Shown in pieces: positions 28,596 to 39,151 of a stretch of 64,000 nucleotides of DNA. The first letter of the stretch is position 1, and the number at the start of each line of letters is the position of its first letter. Source of the stretch: Siminovitchia thermophila. GTDB lineage: Bacteria; Bacillota; Bacilli; Bacillales; Bacillaceae_C. The notes under the pieces are model-generated. The model was not told the origin of the DNA, made no database searches, and was given only the letters and a program-made list of their open reading frames with translations. The stretch covers positions 1 through 64,000 of the forward strand of contig NZ_JAFBFH010000027.1 in NCBI RefSeq assembly GCF_016909185.1. Direction: 5' to 3'. Both the position numbers and the translations under genes were made by a program.

Positions 28596-30305
28596 TTATA
28601 CCGATAATGCTTTAAAAATATTTTGCAATGTTGCCGAAAGATCCCCCCGATGTACTTCCAACATTTCACCGGTCTTCCGGACTTTCACTTCCACGATTCC
28701 TTCGGAAGCTCTCTTTCCGACAGTCACGCGAACAGGAAGACCGATTAAATCCGAGTCGTTAAATTTGACGCCTGCGCGTTCGTTGCGGTCATCAAACAGC
28801 ACATCATATTCAGCCTGTAATTCATCGTATAATTGTTCGGCACAGCTCGCTTGTTCCGAATCTTTCATATTGATCGGAATAAGATGAACATCGTATGGCG
28901 CAATATTCACAGGCCAGATCAACCCTCGCTCATCATTGAACTGTTCCGCTACTGCGGTAAGGGTTCTTGATACACCGATTCCGTAACAGCCCATGATATA
29001 AGGATGGGGTTTTCCGTTTTCATCAAGGAATCCGGCGGACATCGCTTCACTGTACTTTGTTCCCAATTTAAAAATATGCCCTACTTCAATACCACGCGCG
29101 AATCGAATTGTTCCTTTTCCATCAGGGGAAGGGTCGCCTTCCTGGATAAACCGGAGATCGGCATATTCGTCAACAGCAAAATCACGCCCTGGTACAACAT
29201 TGATATAATGATGCTCATCTTCGTTGGCGCCGCAGACCGCATTGACCATTGCCCCGACCGCATGGTCGGCTATGATCTTCATTTCGGATGGTATCTGGAT
29301 CGGCCCTATCGATCCGAAGGAACATTTCAATAGCTCTTTCGTTTTTTCTTCCTCCGCAAATTCTACCATTTTGGCGTTCAAAGCATTTTTCACTTTAATA
29401 TCGTTTACTTCGTGATCACCTCGCACGAGTACCATGACGGGCTCTTCATCTGCAAGCATTACAAGGGATTTAATAACTTCTGAAGGCTTTACACTTAGAA
29501 ACTCTGAAACATCCACGATCGTTTTTTGACCTGGGGTTTTTATTTTTTTCAACTCTTTTTCCGCAACATCCGGCTTTTCATAAACTTGACAGACGTCTGC
29601 CATTTCAATGTTGGCGGCATAATCGGACTGATCGGAATAGGCAATGGTATCTTCGCCAATCTCCGACAACACCATGAACTCCTGTGTGTCTTTACCGCCA
29701 ATGGCTCCAGAATCCGCCAATACGGATCTAAAGTTCAGGCCGCACCTTTTAAATATATTCGTATACGCCACATGCATTTTCTGATAAACTTCATCCAAAC
29801 TTTCGTGTGAAGTATGGAAGGAATAAGCATCTTTCATAATAAATTCACGCCCGCGAAGCAACCCGAAACGGGGGCGCTTTTCATCCCTGTATTTCGTTTG
29901 AATTTGAAATAAGGTTAATGGCAGACGCTTATAGGATTGGACTGCATCCTTTACGATACTCGTAATGACTTCTTCATGAGTGGGACCTAAAGCAAAATGT
30001 CTGTCGTGGCGGTCATGAAGGCGCATTAACTCATCGCCATATGTATGCCAGCGCCCGGATTCCTGCCATAGTTCAGCAGGCTGGAGAGCCGGCAGAAGCA
30101 GTTCTGCAGCTCCTGCCTTTTCCATTTCTTCCCTAACGATATTTTCGATGTTATCGAGCGCTCTTTTTGCCAATGGCAAATAGGAATAAATGCCGCTGGC
30201 AATTTGCTTAATAAACCCTGCTCTTAAAAGCAGCTGATGGCTTTTTATTTCTGCATCAGACGGAACTGCCCTTAGAGTGGGGATGAAAGTCATGCTTTGT
30301 TTCAT
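28596..30305 (-). CDS. proS: Prolyl-tRNA synthetase (bacterial type)
   Basis: 569 residues from ATG; an earlier in-frame GTG overlaps the AGAGGTG ribosome site and is not used. Class II synthetase: motif 2 around [21 protein letters not shown] region, an INS editing domain (about 225-390), motif 3 [15 protein letters not shown], and a C-terminal anticodon-binding domain (about 470-569). It charges tRNA-Pro and clears Ala-tRNA-Pro. It follows rasP by 21 bp. Confidence 0.97.
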   Translation of the reverse strand: MKQSMTFIPTLRAVPSDAEIKSHQLLLRAGFIKQIASGIYSYLPLAKRALDNIENIVREEMEKAGAAELLLPALQPAELWQESGRWHTYGDELMRLHDRHDRHFALGPTHEEVITSIVKDAVQSYKRLPLTLFQIQTKYRDEKRPRFGLLRGREFIMKDAYSFHTSHESLDEVYQKMHVAYTNIFKRCGLNFRSVLADSGAIGGKDTQEFMVLSEIGEDTIAYSDQSDYAANIEMADVCQVYEKPDVAEKELKKIKTPGQKTIVDVSEFLSVKPSEVIKSLVMLADEEPVMVLVRGDHEVNDIKVKNALNAKMVEFAEEEKTKELLKCSFGSIGPIQIPSEMKIIADHAVGAMVNAVCGANEDEHHYINVVPGRDFAVDEYADLRFIQEGDPSPDGKGTIRFARGIEVGHIFKLGTKYSEAMSAGFLDENGKPHPYIMGCYGIGVSRTLTAVAEQFNDERGLIWPVNIAPYDVHLIPINMKDSEQASCAEQLYDELQAEYDVLFDDRNERAGVKFNDSDLIGLPVRVTVGKRASEGIVEVKVRKTGEMLEVHRGDLSATLQNIFKALSV

Positions 30306-30326
30306 CAATTGCACCTCTACTTATAG

Positions 30327-31592
30327 TTATTTAATAATAAAAAAGCGCTGTATATCATTCCAGGTGACTACAATCATCAAAACCATCAAGAGCGCAAAGC
30401 CGATAAAATGCACCATTCCTTCTTTTTGCCGGTCAATCGGTTTACCCCGCAACGCCTCAACGCCGAAGAACAAGAGGCGGCCTCCATCAAGCGCCGGTAT
30501 CGGCAGCAAGTTCATGATGCCGAGGTTAATGCTCAACAACGCAGCCCATTTCATTAATATCAATATTCCTGCCTGGGCAGCTGTCTCTGTCGTTTTATAA
30601 ATCCCTACCGGACCAGCCAGCATATCAATGGAGAATTGACCCGTAACAAGTGTTCCCAGCAACTCGATAATTTTGACTGTCCAATTGTACGTTTCTACAA
30701 ACCCGAATGTCGCCAGCCGCAGGAACGACTTGTCGACCGGTGCTTGTACCCCGATTAAGCCAATTTCCTTATCCTCGATGATTTCCCGTTTTGGTGTCAC
30801 CGGAACGTCCAGTGTTTCTTCATTTCGTTCCACCGTAAAAATGAGCTCTTCTTCAGGATGGCTTCGTACAATTTCAGTGATGTCATCAAAATCCGAAATT
30901 TCCGCTCCATCAATGCTCAGGACAACATCACCCTCCTGCAGCCCCGCTTTATGGGCAGACCCTTCAGGAAGAAGTTCACCGATGAACGGCTCATTGACTT
31001 GAACCCCTTGGATAAAACCGAGCAATGTAAAGATCACAATTGCCAGTAAAAAGTTCATCATCGGACCCGCAAAAATCGTCATTGCTCTGGCCCCGAGCTT
31101 TTTGGAAGCAAATTGCCGGTCCCAAGGCGCGATAAGTGTTTCCGCTTGTTCTTCCACAATGACTGCGGTGCGAGAAAGATGAAATGTTTTCAATGTCTCA
31201 TCTTCTTCGTCTTCATATCCTTTAATGATCAGATCGTGTTCCAAATCAGCCATTTCCACTTCGATAATCCTGGCGTTTGGAAACCGGTCTTTCCCCTGTA
31301 AAACAATTTTTTCAACGAGATTATCGTCGTTCAATACGAGCGCGAGCCGATGACCCGGTTTAATTTCAACCATTTCGGGGTCGTCTCCCGCCATCCGGAC
31401 AAATCCGCCGAGCGGCAAAAGCCGAATCGTATAGTTCGTCTCATTTTTTGTGTGAGAAAACACTTTCGGTCCAAATCCGATGGAAAAATCCCTGACAAGG
31501 ATTCCAGCGCGTTTGGCAAAAATAAAATGTCCAAGTTCATGGAAAAACACAAGCGCCCCAAAAATAATAATAAACGCAATGACTGTATTCAA
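30327..31592 (-). CDS. rasP: Site-2 intramembrane zinc protease RasP (RseP)
   Basis: 421 residues from a TTG codon 8 nt after AAGGTGG, which gives the family start NTVIAFIIIFGALVFFHE; a GTG at 31604 overlaps the ribosome site. The zinc motif HELGH is at residues 18-22 in the first membrane helix, a PDZ domain lies in the middle (about 190-270), and the last helices hold NLLPIPALDGGR with the third metal ligand. It cleaves anti-sigma factor and signal-peptide remnants in the membrane. The neighbours dxr and proS match B. subtilis. Confidence 0.95.
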   Translation of the reverse strand: MNTVIAFIIIFGALVFFHELGHFIFAKRAGILVRDFSIGFGPKVFSHTKNETNYTIRLLPLGGFVRMAGDDPEMVEIKPGHRLALVLNDDNLVEKIVLQGKDRFPNARIIEVEMADLEHDLIIKGYEDEEDETLKTFHLSRTAVIVEEQAETLIAPWDRQFASKKLGARAMTIFAGPMMNFLLAIVIFTLLGFIQGVQVNEPFIGELLPEGSAHKAGLQEGDVVLSIDGAEISDFDDITEIVRSHPEEELIFTVERNEETLDVPVTPKREIIEDKEIGLIGVQAPVDKSFLRLATFGFVETYNWTVKIIELLGTLVTGQFSIDMLAGPVGIYKTTETAAQAGILILMKWAALLSINLGIMNLLPIPALDGGRLLFFGVEALRGKPIDRQKEGMVHFIGFALLMVLMIVVTWNDIQRFFIIK

Positions 31593-31607
31593 AAAAATAA
31601 CCACCTT

Positions 31608-32750
31608 TTACAGGAGTGTATAAACGTGCTTCCTTGTCTCACGGTCAACTTCCTCTATAGCCGCCAAATCCGGCTGATCAATAACATTATGCCTTTCCAA
31701 CGCTTTTTCAATCAACTCTTCAATATTTAAAAAGGAAATTTGTTCTTTCAAAAATGCTTCGACAGCTACTTCATTCGCCGCATTTAACACTGTGGGCATC
31801 GTTCCCCCTCTCATTCCCGCATCATAAGCAAGCTTTAGGCAACGATAGCGATCCATGTCCATTTTTTCAAAATGAAGGATGCCTATCTCCGCGAGGCCGA
31901 GTCCTTTCGTAACAAGCTTCATTCTGTCCGGATAAGTAAGTGCATATTGAATCGGAATACGCATATCCGGAGTACCTAGTTGGGCGATGACGCTGCGATC
32001 CTTATATTCCACTAGTGAATGGATGATGCTTTCCCGGTGAAGAAGAACCTCAATGTTTTCATAGGGAATATGGAACAGCCAATGTGCTTCGATCACTTCC
32101 AGCCCTTTGTTCATCATTGTAGCAGAGTCAATCGTAATTTTGGAACCCATTGACCAGTTTGGGTGCTTCAATGCTTGTTGTCGTGTAACATGCTTCAGCT
32201 CTTCTCTGCTCAAATCCCGAAAGCTTCCTCCGGACGCCGTGATGATCAATTTAGAAACATTTTCCCGGCTTTCTCCCTGCAAGCACTGAAAAATAGCAGA
32301 ATGTTCGCTGTCAACCGGAAGAATATCCACTCCGAACTTTTTAGCTGCACCCATAACAATATGACCCGCCGTTACAAGTGTTTCCTTATTGGCCAGCCCA
32401 ATCGTTTTTTTAGCTTCAATCGCGTGCATTGTCGGAACAAGGCCGACGCTTCCCATAACGGCGTTTAATACAATATCGGCCTGGTCGTGTACCGCGGCCT
32501 CGATTAAACCATGCTTGCCGTAAGTAAATTTGATCCCGGACGGGAATTCGGCTTTTAATCGTTCACAGTCTTCCTTTTCAAGCACTGCTACGAGATTTGG
32601 TTGAAAATCTGAAATGATTTTTCGGACTAGGTCAATGTTTCTTCCAGCCGAAATCGCGCAGAGCCGAAATTGGTCCGGATGTTCTTTTATGACTTGCAGT
32701 GCTTGCGTCCCTATCGATCCGGTTGCGCCCAGCAAACTAACATACTTCAT
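31608..32750 (-). CDS. dxr: 1-deoxy-D-xylulose 5-phosphate reductoisomerase
   Basis: 380 residues from the second of two adjacent ATGs (GGAG at 7-nt spacing). The NADPH motif GATGSIG is at residues 8-14; catalytic segments DSEHSA and the ASGGSFRD and [20 protein letters not shown] regions are present. It makes methylerythritol phosphate in the non-mevalonate isoprenoid pathway, feeding the nearby UppS. It heads dxr-rasP-proS-polC, 27 bp after cdsA. Confidence 0.97.
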   Translation of the reverse strand: MKYVSLLGATGSIGTQALQVIKEHPDQFRLCAISAGRNIDLVRKIISDFQPNLVAVLEKEDCERLKAEFPSGIKFTYGKHGLIEAAVHDQADIVLNAVMGSVGLVPTMHAIEAKKTIGLANKETLVTAGHIVMGAAKKFGVDILPVDSEHSAIFQCLQGESRENVSKLIITASGGSFRDLSREELKHVTRQQALKHPNWSMGSKITIDSATMMNKGLEVIEAHWLFHIPYENIEVLLHRESIIHSLVEYKDRSVIAQLGTPDMRIPIQYALTYPDRMKLVTKGLGLAEIGILHFEKMDMDRYRCLKLAYDAGMRGGTMPTVLNAANEVAVEAFLKEQISFLNIEELIEKALERHNVIDQPDLAAIEEVDRETRKHVYTLL

Positions 32751-32777
32751 CATTTCACTCCTAAACTAATTCTACGC

Positions 32778-33566
32778 TTATATGATTTGCAAAATGTGTA
32801 TGAGCGGCAAAACGAAAAGCCAGCTGTCACACCTGTCCAAAATGCCCCCGTGGCCCGGAATAAGCTTGCCGGCATCTTTTACCCCATAATGGCGTTTGAA
32901 CGCTGATTGGACCAAATCCCCCATTTGCCCAAACATGGACAATAAGACCGTTACAAACAACAATTTTAAGGTAGGAATGCCCATGTCCGCAAAGACAGAA
33001 AACAACAGGGCAACGACAATTGCAACGACTATGCCCCCGATGGACCCGCCGATCGTTTTATTGGGACTGATCACCGGCCACAGCTTTCTTTTTCCGAGTG
33101 ACTTGCCAATAAAGTAAGCTCCGGAATCCGTTCCCCATATGACGAAAAGGACATAAAAAAGATATATAAGCCCCGCTTCACGAGTCGCTATCAAAAAATA
33201 GAACCCGACACCGACATATAGTGCCGACAAGATGGAAAAACCGGCATTGTCAAAGGTAAAGCGGTTTTTTGAAACGACCGTATATGACAAAATGAGCAAT
33301 ACGGCCAAATATACAATTTCCATTTTTGTCATTGCCCCCGCGAAAAGCAACTGAAAATATTCGTTCGGCAGCAATATGACCCAAAGCATGACAAAAGATA
33401 GCAAGCTTTGTCCGGACATTACCGGCTGCTTTTTCATTCGTAACAATTCAAAAAGTCCTATAGTCGCCATCATATATGTCAAAATGACGAAAGGTAGTCC
33501 GCCTATCCATACAAGCGGCAAAAAAATTCCCATGGCAACAACTGCTGATATAATTCTTTCTTTCAT
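32778..33566 (-). CDS. cdsA: Phosphatidate cytidylyltransferase
   Basis: 262 residues with about seven or eight membrane helices. The signature near the C-terminus (KLIPGHGGILDRCDSWLF, about 235-252) is diagnostic for CdsA and holds the metal-binding Asp residues. It makes CDP-diacylglycerol for phospholipid synthesis. Its ATG overlaps the uppS stop by one base, so the two are translated together. Confidence 0.96.
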   Translation of the reverse strand: MKERIISAVVAMGIFLPLVWIGGLPFVILTYMMATIGLFELLRMKKQPVMSGQSLLSFVMLWVILLPNEYFQLLFAGAMTKMEIVYLAVLLILSYTVVSKNRFTFDNAGFSILSALYVGVGFYFLIATREAGLIYLFYVLFVIWGTDSGAYFIGKSLGKRKLWPVISPNKTIGGSIGGIVVAIVVALLFSVFADMGIPTLKLLFVTVLLSMFGQMGDLVQSAFKRHYGVKDAGKLIPGHGGILDRCDSWLFVLPLIHILQII

Positions 33567-34360
33567 TACTGAAACTCCTCGCTGATTAATCCGCCGAACC
33601 GTCTAGAGCGGCGCTGAAAAGATTCGATCGCATCCATTAAATGTTTTTCTGAAAAATCGGGCCATAATACATCAATAAAGAATAATTCTGTATAGGCAAG
33701 CTGCCAGAGCATAAAGTTGCTCAACCTCAGCTCCCCACTTGTTCTAATCAATAAATCGGGATCACGCAAACTTTTTGTCATCAAATAATTGGAAAAGCAT
33801 TCATCATCAATATCATTTTCATTCAGCCGGCCATCCTTGACATCGGCGGAAAGTTGCTTGATTGCATCAATGATTTCTGCACGGCTCCCATAGTTCAATG
33901 CAAAGTTTAAAATAAGTCCATTATTATGTTTCGTTTTGTTGATCGCATGGTTGACAGCTTTTCGTGTAGTCTCCGGTAGACGGGTTGTGTCGCCCATTGT
34001 ACATACTTTCACATTTTCTTCAACAAGCTCCGGTAAAAAGTTTCCGAGAAACTCTTCCGGAAGCTTCATTAAATAGTCCACTTCCGATTTGGGCCTTTTC
34101 CAATTTTCTGTTGAAAAAGCATATAATGTTAATATTTTCACCCCAAGGCGGTTGGCTGCTTTCGTTATTTTTCTGACCGTCTTCATTCCTTCGTGATGGC
34201 CTGCAATTCTCGGAAGTGCCCTCTTCTTCGCCCACCGGCCATTCCCATCCATAATAATCGCGATATGTTGCGGTATCGGCTGGTTCATTATTTGGCCTAC
34301 TCGGTCTTCACTAATTTCTTTATCTTTTGAAGTTTTCCATAACTTCATTTTATTAAACAT
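33566..34360 (-). CDS. uppS: Undecaprenyl pyrophosphate synthase (cis-prenyltransferase)
   Basis: 264 residues from the ATG with GGAGG at 7-nt spacing; the frame extends upstream without a ribosome site. The catalytic Asp is Asp38 in IIMDGNGRWAKKR, followed by HHEGMKTVRKI, and the C-terminal signature RTSGELRLSNFMLWQLAYTE region binds isopentenyl pyrophosphate. It builds the C55 lipid carrier for cell-wall polymers. It starts a new unit after the frr terminator. Confidence 0.97.
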   Translation of the reverse strand: MFNKMKLWKTSKDKEISEDRVGQIMNQPIPQHIAIIMDGNGRWAKKRALPRIAGHHEGMKTVRKITKAANRLGVKILTLYAFSTENWKRPKSEVDYLMKLPEEFLGNFLPELVEENVKVCTMGDTTRLPETTRKAVNHAINKTKHNNGLILNFALNYGSRAEIIDAIKQLSADVKDGRLNENDIDDECFSNYLMTKSLRDPDLLIRTSGELRLSNFMLWQLAYTELFFIDVLWPDFSEKHLMDAIESFQRRSRRFGGLISEEFQ

Positions 34361-34529
34361 AATTAGTCCTCCGTCAGAAGTGCTGGCATCTAGCATCAAA
34401 CATATTTTAGCATATTGGAAGGAATAAGCGATATGATTCCCGCCTGATTTATTATTACAATTTCAAGAGAAAGAATAAAATACGAAAAAGAGACGTTAAC
34501 GTCAATAGAGGGAAACTTGATCATCCCAT

Positions 34530-34553
34530 AAAAAAACCCTCCGATAGGAGGGG
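34530..34553 (-). terminator. Terminator after frr
   Basis: CCCTCC and GGAGGG pair around the tetraloop, followed on the minus strand by a run of seven or so T. It ends rpsB-tsf-pyrH-frr. 34361-34529 should hold the uppS promoter, not clearly identified. Confidence 0.8.
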
Positions 34554-34573
34554 ATCATATCAATTATATTTGC

Positions 34574-35131
34574 CTAAACTTCTAAAACTTCCTGCTCTTT
34601 TTCCTTCGTTATCTGGTCAATTTTCTTGATGTGTTCATCTGTAAGCTTTTGGATATCTTCTCCATATGAGCGCAAGTCATCTTCAGATATGTCTCCGTTT
34701 TTCTCAAGCTTTTTTAATTCGTCGTTCCCATCCCTGCGAATATTCCGGATGACGACTTTGGCATCTTCCGCTTCTCTTTTTACTTGTTTCACAAGCTCTT
34801 TGCGACGTTCTTCCGTCAGCTGTGGAATCGAGATTCTTAAAAGAGAACCATCATTTGCCGGTGTAAGGCCAAGGTCAGATTTTAAAATGGCTTTTTCCAT
34901 ATCGCCCAAAACCGCTTTATCGTAAGGTTGAATAACGAGAAGCCGTGCTTCTGGAACGGAGACTGTCGCTAATTGATTGATCGGTGTTGGGACACCATAG
35001 TAATCAACTGAAATTTTGTCCAAAAGTGCCGCGCTTGCTCGTCCGGCACGAATGCTGGCCAATTCCCGGGTGTAGACTTGAATGGCTTTTTTCATTTTCT
35101 CTTTGACATTCGAGATTACTTGATTAGGCAT
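34574..35131 (-). CDS. frr: Ribosome recycling factor
   Basis: 185 residues, standard length. The start [26 protein letters not shown] region and the C-terminal helix are typical. With EF-G it splits post-termination ribosomes. Its start shares one base with the pyrH stop, so translation is coupled. Confidence 0.97.
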   Translation of the reverse strand: MPNQVISNVKEKMKKAIQVYTRELASIRAGRASAALLDKISVDYYGVPTPINQLATVSVPEARLLVIQPYDKAVLGDMEKAILKSDLGLTPANDGSLLRISIPQLTEERRKELVKQVKREAEDAKVVIRNIRRDGNDELKKLEKNGDISEDDLRSYGEDIQKLTDEHIKKIDQITKEKEQEVLEV

Positions 35132-35856
35132 TATTCCTTCCCCCTTACTATCGTTCCGATTTGTTTACCTAACACAGCGCGCTTAATATTTCCTTTTTCC
35201 GTAAAAGAAAAGACGATCAGCGGAATATCATTGTCCATGCAAAGTGATGAAGCGGTTGAATCCATGACGGCCAATCCTTCTTTTAAAACGTCAAGATATG
35301 AAAGCTGCTCATATTTGACAGCATCTTTATCAAGCTTCGGATCGGCATTATACACTCCGTCAACATTGTTTTTCGCCATTAAAATGACGTCCGCTTCAAT
35401 TTCGGCAGCCCTTAAAGCGGCAGTGGTGTCCGTTGAAAAATAAGGATTTCCCGTACCAGCGGCAAAAATGACAACGCGTTTTTTCTCGAGGTGGCGAATG
35501 GCTCGGCGCCTGATGTAAGGTTCAGCTACTTGAATCATGTCTATCGACGTTTGAACCCGCGTTTCAATTCCCAATTGTTCGAGGCTGTCTTGAAGAGCAA
35601 GCGAGTTCATGACTGTTGCGAGCATACCCATATAGTCTGCTGTAGCCCGGTCCATTCCCATTTCGCTTCCGACTTTCCCTCTCCAAATATTTCCTCCGCC
35701 AACAACTACGGCAATTTCAACATTAAGCTCCGCCACTTCTTTTATTTGCTCCGCAATGGATTTGATGATGGCCGGATTAATGCCAAAGCCTTCTTTACCC
35801 GCCAACGCCTCTCCACTCAATTTCAGTACAACTCGGTTATATTTCGGGATGCTCAT
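35131..35856 (-). CDS. pyrH: Uridylate kinase
   Basis: 241 residues from the ATG preceded by GGAGG at 5-nt spacing; the open frame runs on upstream without a start signal. Amino-acid-kinase fold with [12 protein letters not shown] at the N-terminus and GGGNIWRG near residue 55. It phosphorylates UMP to UDP as a hexamer, usually activated by GTP and inhibited by UTP. It lies 82 bp after tsf. Confidence 0.97.
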   Translation of the reverse strand: MSIPKYNRVVLKLSGEALAGKEGFGINPAIIKSIAEQIKEVAELNVEIAVVVGGGNIWRGKVGSEMGMDRATADYMGMLATVMNSLALQDSLEQLGIETRVQTSIDMIQVAEPYIRRRAIRHLEKKRVVIFAAGTGNPYFSTDTTAALRAAEIEADVILMAKNNVDGVYNADPKLDKDAVKYEQLSYLDVLKEGLAVMDSTASSLCMDNDIPLIVFSFTEKGNIKRAVLGKQIGTIVRGKE

Positions 35857-35938
35857 CTGAACCTCCAAATCAATTATGTATTCCATTTTCAGTTTGTAAA
35901 AGAGGGAACACAAAGTGTTCCCTTTAAAGCTGGATGAT

Positions 35939-36820
35939 TTATTTCTTCGCTTGATTCATTACTTCTTCAGCAAAGTTTTCTTGGCGTTTCTCCAACCCTT
36001 CGCCGACCTCATAACGAACAAAATCCACAACTTTCGCTCCGTTTGAGCTGACAAATTTACCAACTTTTTCATCAGGGTTTTTTACAAAGGATTGGTCAAG
36101 CAGACAAATTTCTTCGAAAAATTTGCCGAGTCGGCCTTCCACCATTTTTTCAACAATTTTTTCCGGTTTGCCTTCATTTAAGGCTTGCTCTGTCAACACT
36201 TGGCGTTCGCGTTCTGTTTCCTCCGCAGGCACTTGATCGCGAGAAATGTATTTAGGCTTGATTGCGGCGACATGCATCGCAACATCCTTGGCAACATCGG
36301 CGTCTGTCGTTCCTTCAAGAACAGTCAAAACACCAATGCGTCCGCCCATATGCAAATACTCACCAAATACGCCATTATCCGTTTTTGTTTTTACTTCAAA
36401 GCGGCGAAGCGTGATTTTTTCACCGATTTTCGCAATGGCTGAGTTAATATATTCAGTGACAGTTTCGCCGCCGCTCATTTTTTGCTCAAGTGCTTCTTCC
36501 AATGATGAAGGTTTGTTGGCAAGTAAATGCTGGGCCAATTCTTTTACAAGCTCTTGGAAGTTTTCGTTTTTTGCAACAAAATCTGTTTCGGCGTTCACTT
36601 CTAAGATGACAGCTTCATTGCCCTCACTGAGGATATAAGCTGTTCCTTCGGCTGCAATCCGATCAGCTTTTTTTGCTGCCGAAGCCATGCCTTTCTTTCT
36701 GAGAAAGTCAATTGCTTCTTCCATGTTTCCATTTGTTTCTGTTAGTGCTTTTTTGCAGTCTAGCATGCCCGCACCTGTTTTGGCACGCAGTTCTTTTACC
36801 ATTTGTGCAGTAATTGCCAT
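35939..36820 (-). CDS. tsf: Elongation factor Ts
   Basis: 293 residues. The N-terminal UBA-like domain has [19 protein letters not shown] and the core has the [11 protein letters not shown] motif that contacts EF-Tu. It exchanges GDP on EF-Tu. It is separated from rpsB by 93 bp that contain a strong hairpin with a T-run, so its level may be set below that of rpsB. Confidence 0.97.
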   Translation of the reverse strand: MAITAQMVKELRAKTGAGMLDCKKALTETNGNMEEAIDFLRKKGMASAAKKADRIAAEGTAYILSEGNEAVILEVNAETDFVAKNENFQELVKELAQHLLANKPSSLEEALEQKMSGGETVTEYINSAIAKIGEKITLRRFEVKTKTDNGVFGEYLHMGGRIGVLTVLEGTTDADVAKDVAMHVAAIKPKYISRDQVPAEETERERQVLTEQALNEGKPEKIVEKMVEGRLGKFFEEICLLDQSFVKNPDEKVGKFVSSNGAKVVDFVRYEVGEGLEKRQENFAEEVMNQAKK

Positions 36821-36860
36821 TATTTTTCCTCCTTGAATGAGATACGAACCAAGTTGTTTT

Positions 36861-36895
36861 AAAAAAAGGTGACAAGCGTATCCACTCTTATCACC
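36861..36895 (-). terminator. Intergenic terminator/attenuator between rpsB and tsf
   Basis: GGTGATAAG and CTTGTCACC form a 9-bp stem (one G-U) around a 10-nt loop, followed on the minus strand by TTTTTTT. It meets the pattern of an intrinsic terminator. As tsf has no other clear promoter, partial read-through is likely. Confidence 0.7.
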
Positions 36896-36913
36896 TTTTC
36901 ACTGCATTAACTG

Positions 36914-37642
36914 TTATGCATTGGCAGTTTCAGACGCTTCTTCTTCTTCCTGCTCTTCTTCGCTGTATTTAGCTTCCAACAAGGCATCGGCCATTGTAGC
37001 TGTCAACAACTTAACCGCGCGGATTGCGTCGTCGTTTGCCGGAATCACATAATCAATTTCATCCGGATCGCAGTTCGTATCAACAATACCCACAATCGGA
37101 ATATTTAACTTCCGGGCTTCAGCCACTGCAATGCGCTCTTTTCTCGGATCAATGATAAACATTGCGTCAGGAAGAGTCTTCATGTCTTTGATTCCGCCTA
37201 AAAACTTGACGAGACGGTCACGTTCCCTATTCAGCATGACAACTTCTTTTTTCGGTAGAACGTCAAATGTTCCGTCTTCTTCCATTTTTTCAATCGCTTT
37301 TAAGCGCTCGATTCTTTTTTGGATTGTTTCAAAATTCGTTAAAGTTCCGCCGAGCCAGCGGTGGTTGACATAAAAGTGTCCAGCTCTCTCCGCTTCATCT
37401 TTAACAGATTCCTGGGCTTGCTTCTTCGTTCCGACGAATAGAACTTTCCCGTCGTTTTCGGCAAGCTCTCTCATAAATTTGTAAGCTTCCTCGACCTTTT
37501 TCACAGTTTTTTGCAAGTCGATGATATAAATACCGTTTCTTTCCGTAAAAATGTATTTCTTCATTTTAGGATTCCAACGGCGGGTTTGGTGTCCAAAATG
37601 TACACCAGCTTCAAGCAATTGCTTCATAGAAATGATAGACAT
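36914..37642 (-). CDS. rpsB: 30S ribosomal protein S2
   Basis: 242 residues with family signatures at the start ([20 protein letters not shown] region) and [12 protein letters not shown]. The C-terminal tail is acidic ([11 protein letters not shown]), as in many Bacillus S2 proteins. It is needed for mRNA binding on the 30S subunit and is among the last proteins to join. A consensus sigma-A promoter and a structured leader precede it. Confidence 0.97.
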   Translation of the reverse strand: MSIISMKQLLEAGVHFGHQTRRWNPKMKKYIFTERNGIYIIDLQKTVKKVEEAYKFMRELAENDGKVLFVGTKKQAQESVKDEAERAGHFYVNHRWLGGTLTNFETIQKRIERLKAIEKMEEDGTFDVLPKKEVVMLNRERDRLVKFLGGIKDMKTLPDAMFIIDPRKERIAVAEARKLNIPIVGIVDTNCDPDEIDYVIPANDDAIRAVKLLTATMADALLEAKYSEEEQEEEEASETANA

Positions 37643-37767
37643 AAAATGTTTCCTCCTTGGTTTTTTTCCTCCGTTTCAATCATTTTTTGTGCAGGCTGTT
37701 TTTTGCAATAATGCCAAACAGCACCCTGTCACAAAATTATGAAACGTGTGTTTTAATACCACCAAAT

Positions 37768-37796
37768 AATATAGCACAATCAAAAATCGTAATCAA
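37768..37796 (-). promoter_or_regulatory. Sigma-A promoter of rpsB-tsf
   Basis: The minus strand reads TTGATT, 17 bp, TATATT, in the 162-bp gap after the swrB-like gene. The leader of about 118 nt contains a GCTGTTT/AAACAGC hairpin that might serve S2 feedback; that part is speculative. Confidence 0.7.
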
Positions 37797-37804
37797 GTAA
37801 TGTT

Positions 37805-38314
37805 TTAAGCCTGCTGGTAAAATTTCATGGCAAGTTCAATTTCGGTTTTCCCCTTCCCAAGAGCTTTTGCGATCTCTGTCATTGTCATCCCCTGGGCCGC
37901 CATTGCTTCCACTTGGTTTCGGAGGGATTGTTCCTCTTGAGCATTTTCCGTTTCTTCAACCCTGTCTAACGTTTCTTCAGTGATGTCTATTGTTTCCTCA
38001 GTACTGTCTATCGCTTCTTCGGATAGCCCGCCTCCAATGACGTCTTCAGGTTTGTCCGCTTTATCGTTATATGAGGTGTTCTGCCCCGGTTTTTCATCCA
38101 TCTTTCTAGCATGCGCGAGTTGCTGTAAAAACCGGTCGTTTTCTTCCCTCATCTCCGCAAGCAGGCCGCTTACCAGCTCTTCCGCTTCAGATAGCATTTC
38201 CCGCTGCTTTTTTTCAACCTCCAATAGCCGATTTTGCCGCATAAACAGGAGGATAATGGCAAAAATCAAAAGAGCGTTTATTAAAAATAAAATAAGTATC
38301 ATTACGGCTGTCAA
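37805..38314 (-). CDS. swrB: SwrB/YlxL-like membrane-anchored flagellar activator
   Basis: 169 residues: one N-terminal membrane helix (about 4-24), a coiled-coil stretch (about 28-70), a low-complexity acidic linker rich in EET repeats (about 95-130), and a C-terminal helix-turn-helix-like end (GMTMTEIAKALGKGKTEIELAM). In B. subtilis SwrB (YlxL) follows sigD and promotes assembly of the flagellar export apparatus. The layout and position fit; sequence identity is modest. The start is TTG, 7 nt after GAGGG. Confidence 0.75.
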   Translation of the reverse strand: MTAVMILILFLINALLIFAIILLFMRQNRLLEVEKKQREMLSEAEELVSGLLAEMREENDRFLQQLAHARKMDEKPGQNTSYNDKADKPEDVIGGGLSEEAIDSTEETIDITEETLDRVEETENAQEEQSLRNQVEAMAAQGMTMTEIAKALGKGKTEIELAMKFYQQA

Positions 38315-38326
38315 GATGATCCCTCG

Positions 38327-39091
38327 CTATCTTAATTGCATGAGCTGGTTTCTTAACTTAAATAACGCTTTAGAATGAATTTGGGAAATTCTTGAGGTCG
38401 ACAAGTCTAGGACTTGGCCGATCTCTGTCAATGTTAGCTCCTCTTTATAAAACAGGCTTAAAACGAGTTGTTCATTTTCCGTCAGATGGGCGATTGCCCC
38501 AGCCATTTCTTCCAGCCATTCATGATGGACAAGCTGTTCCTCAGGTCCGGGGGTTTGTTCATCTTTTATGATATAGCCGTGATGTTCTTGATCTTCGTCT
38601 CCAGTTAAAAAATCATCCACTGAAATAATTTGTGAAAAATAATATTCATTTAATGTTTTCGTTACATCTGTTTCATCAAGGCCGAGCTCTTGCGCAATCT
38701 CTTCTACGGTTACACGCCGCATATATTGCTGTTCTAGCTTTTGCTGCACAGATTCGATTTCTTTTGCTTTGTCGCGGGTGTTTCTCGGAAGCCAATCTTC
38801 CTTCCGAAGGCCGTCCAAAATCGCGCCTCTTATCCGAAACGATGCATACGTTTCAAACTTTAGATCCCGGGAATGGTCAAATTTTTCAAATGCGTCCAAA
38901 AGACCAATGAGCCCAAGGCTCCGTAACTCTTCCCGACTTACATTTTTAGGCAAATTGACGGAAATCCGCTGGACATGGTATGAAACGAGAGGCATATATT
39001 TTTTAACCAAATGGTTGCCGGATTGTTCATCCCTTGTTTTTTTCCAGAGATCCCAATGCCTCCGTTCTTCAAGAGGTGGGGAAAGTGACAT
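38327..39091 (-). CDS. sigD: Flagellar/motility sigma factor SigD
   Basis: 254 residues, exactly the usual length. Region 2 (about 25-95) has VNLPKNVSREELRSLGLIGLLDAFEKFD, region 3 lies at about 105-165, and region 4 at about 195-250 has LTEIGQVLDLSTSRISQIHSKAL, the promoter -35 reader. It drives late flagellar genes and autolysins and is held by FlgM. It directly follows flhG after 60 bp; in B. subtilis five che genes lie between. AAGGAGG precedes the ATG. Confidence 0.97.
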   Translation of the reverse strand: MSLSPPLEERRHWDLWKKTRDEQSGNHLVKKYMPLVSYHVQRISVNLPKNVSREELRSLGLIGLLDAFEKFDHSRDLKFETYASFRIRGAILDGLRKEDWLPRNTRDKAKEIESVQQKLEQQYMRRVTVEEIAQELGLDETDVTKTLNEYYFSQIISVDDFLTGDEDQEHHGYIIKDEQTPGPEEQLVHHEWLEEMAGAIAHLTENEQLVLSLFYKEELTLTEIGQVLDLSTSRISQIHSKALFKLRNQLMQLR

Positions 39092-39151
39092 ATATATCTC
39101 CTCCTTTTCGAAATGGAAACGGGGGAAACGTTTGAGAAAGTAGCCCCTTGT

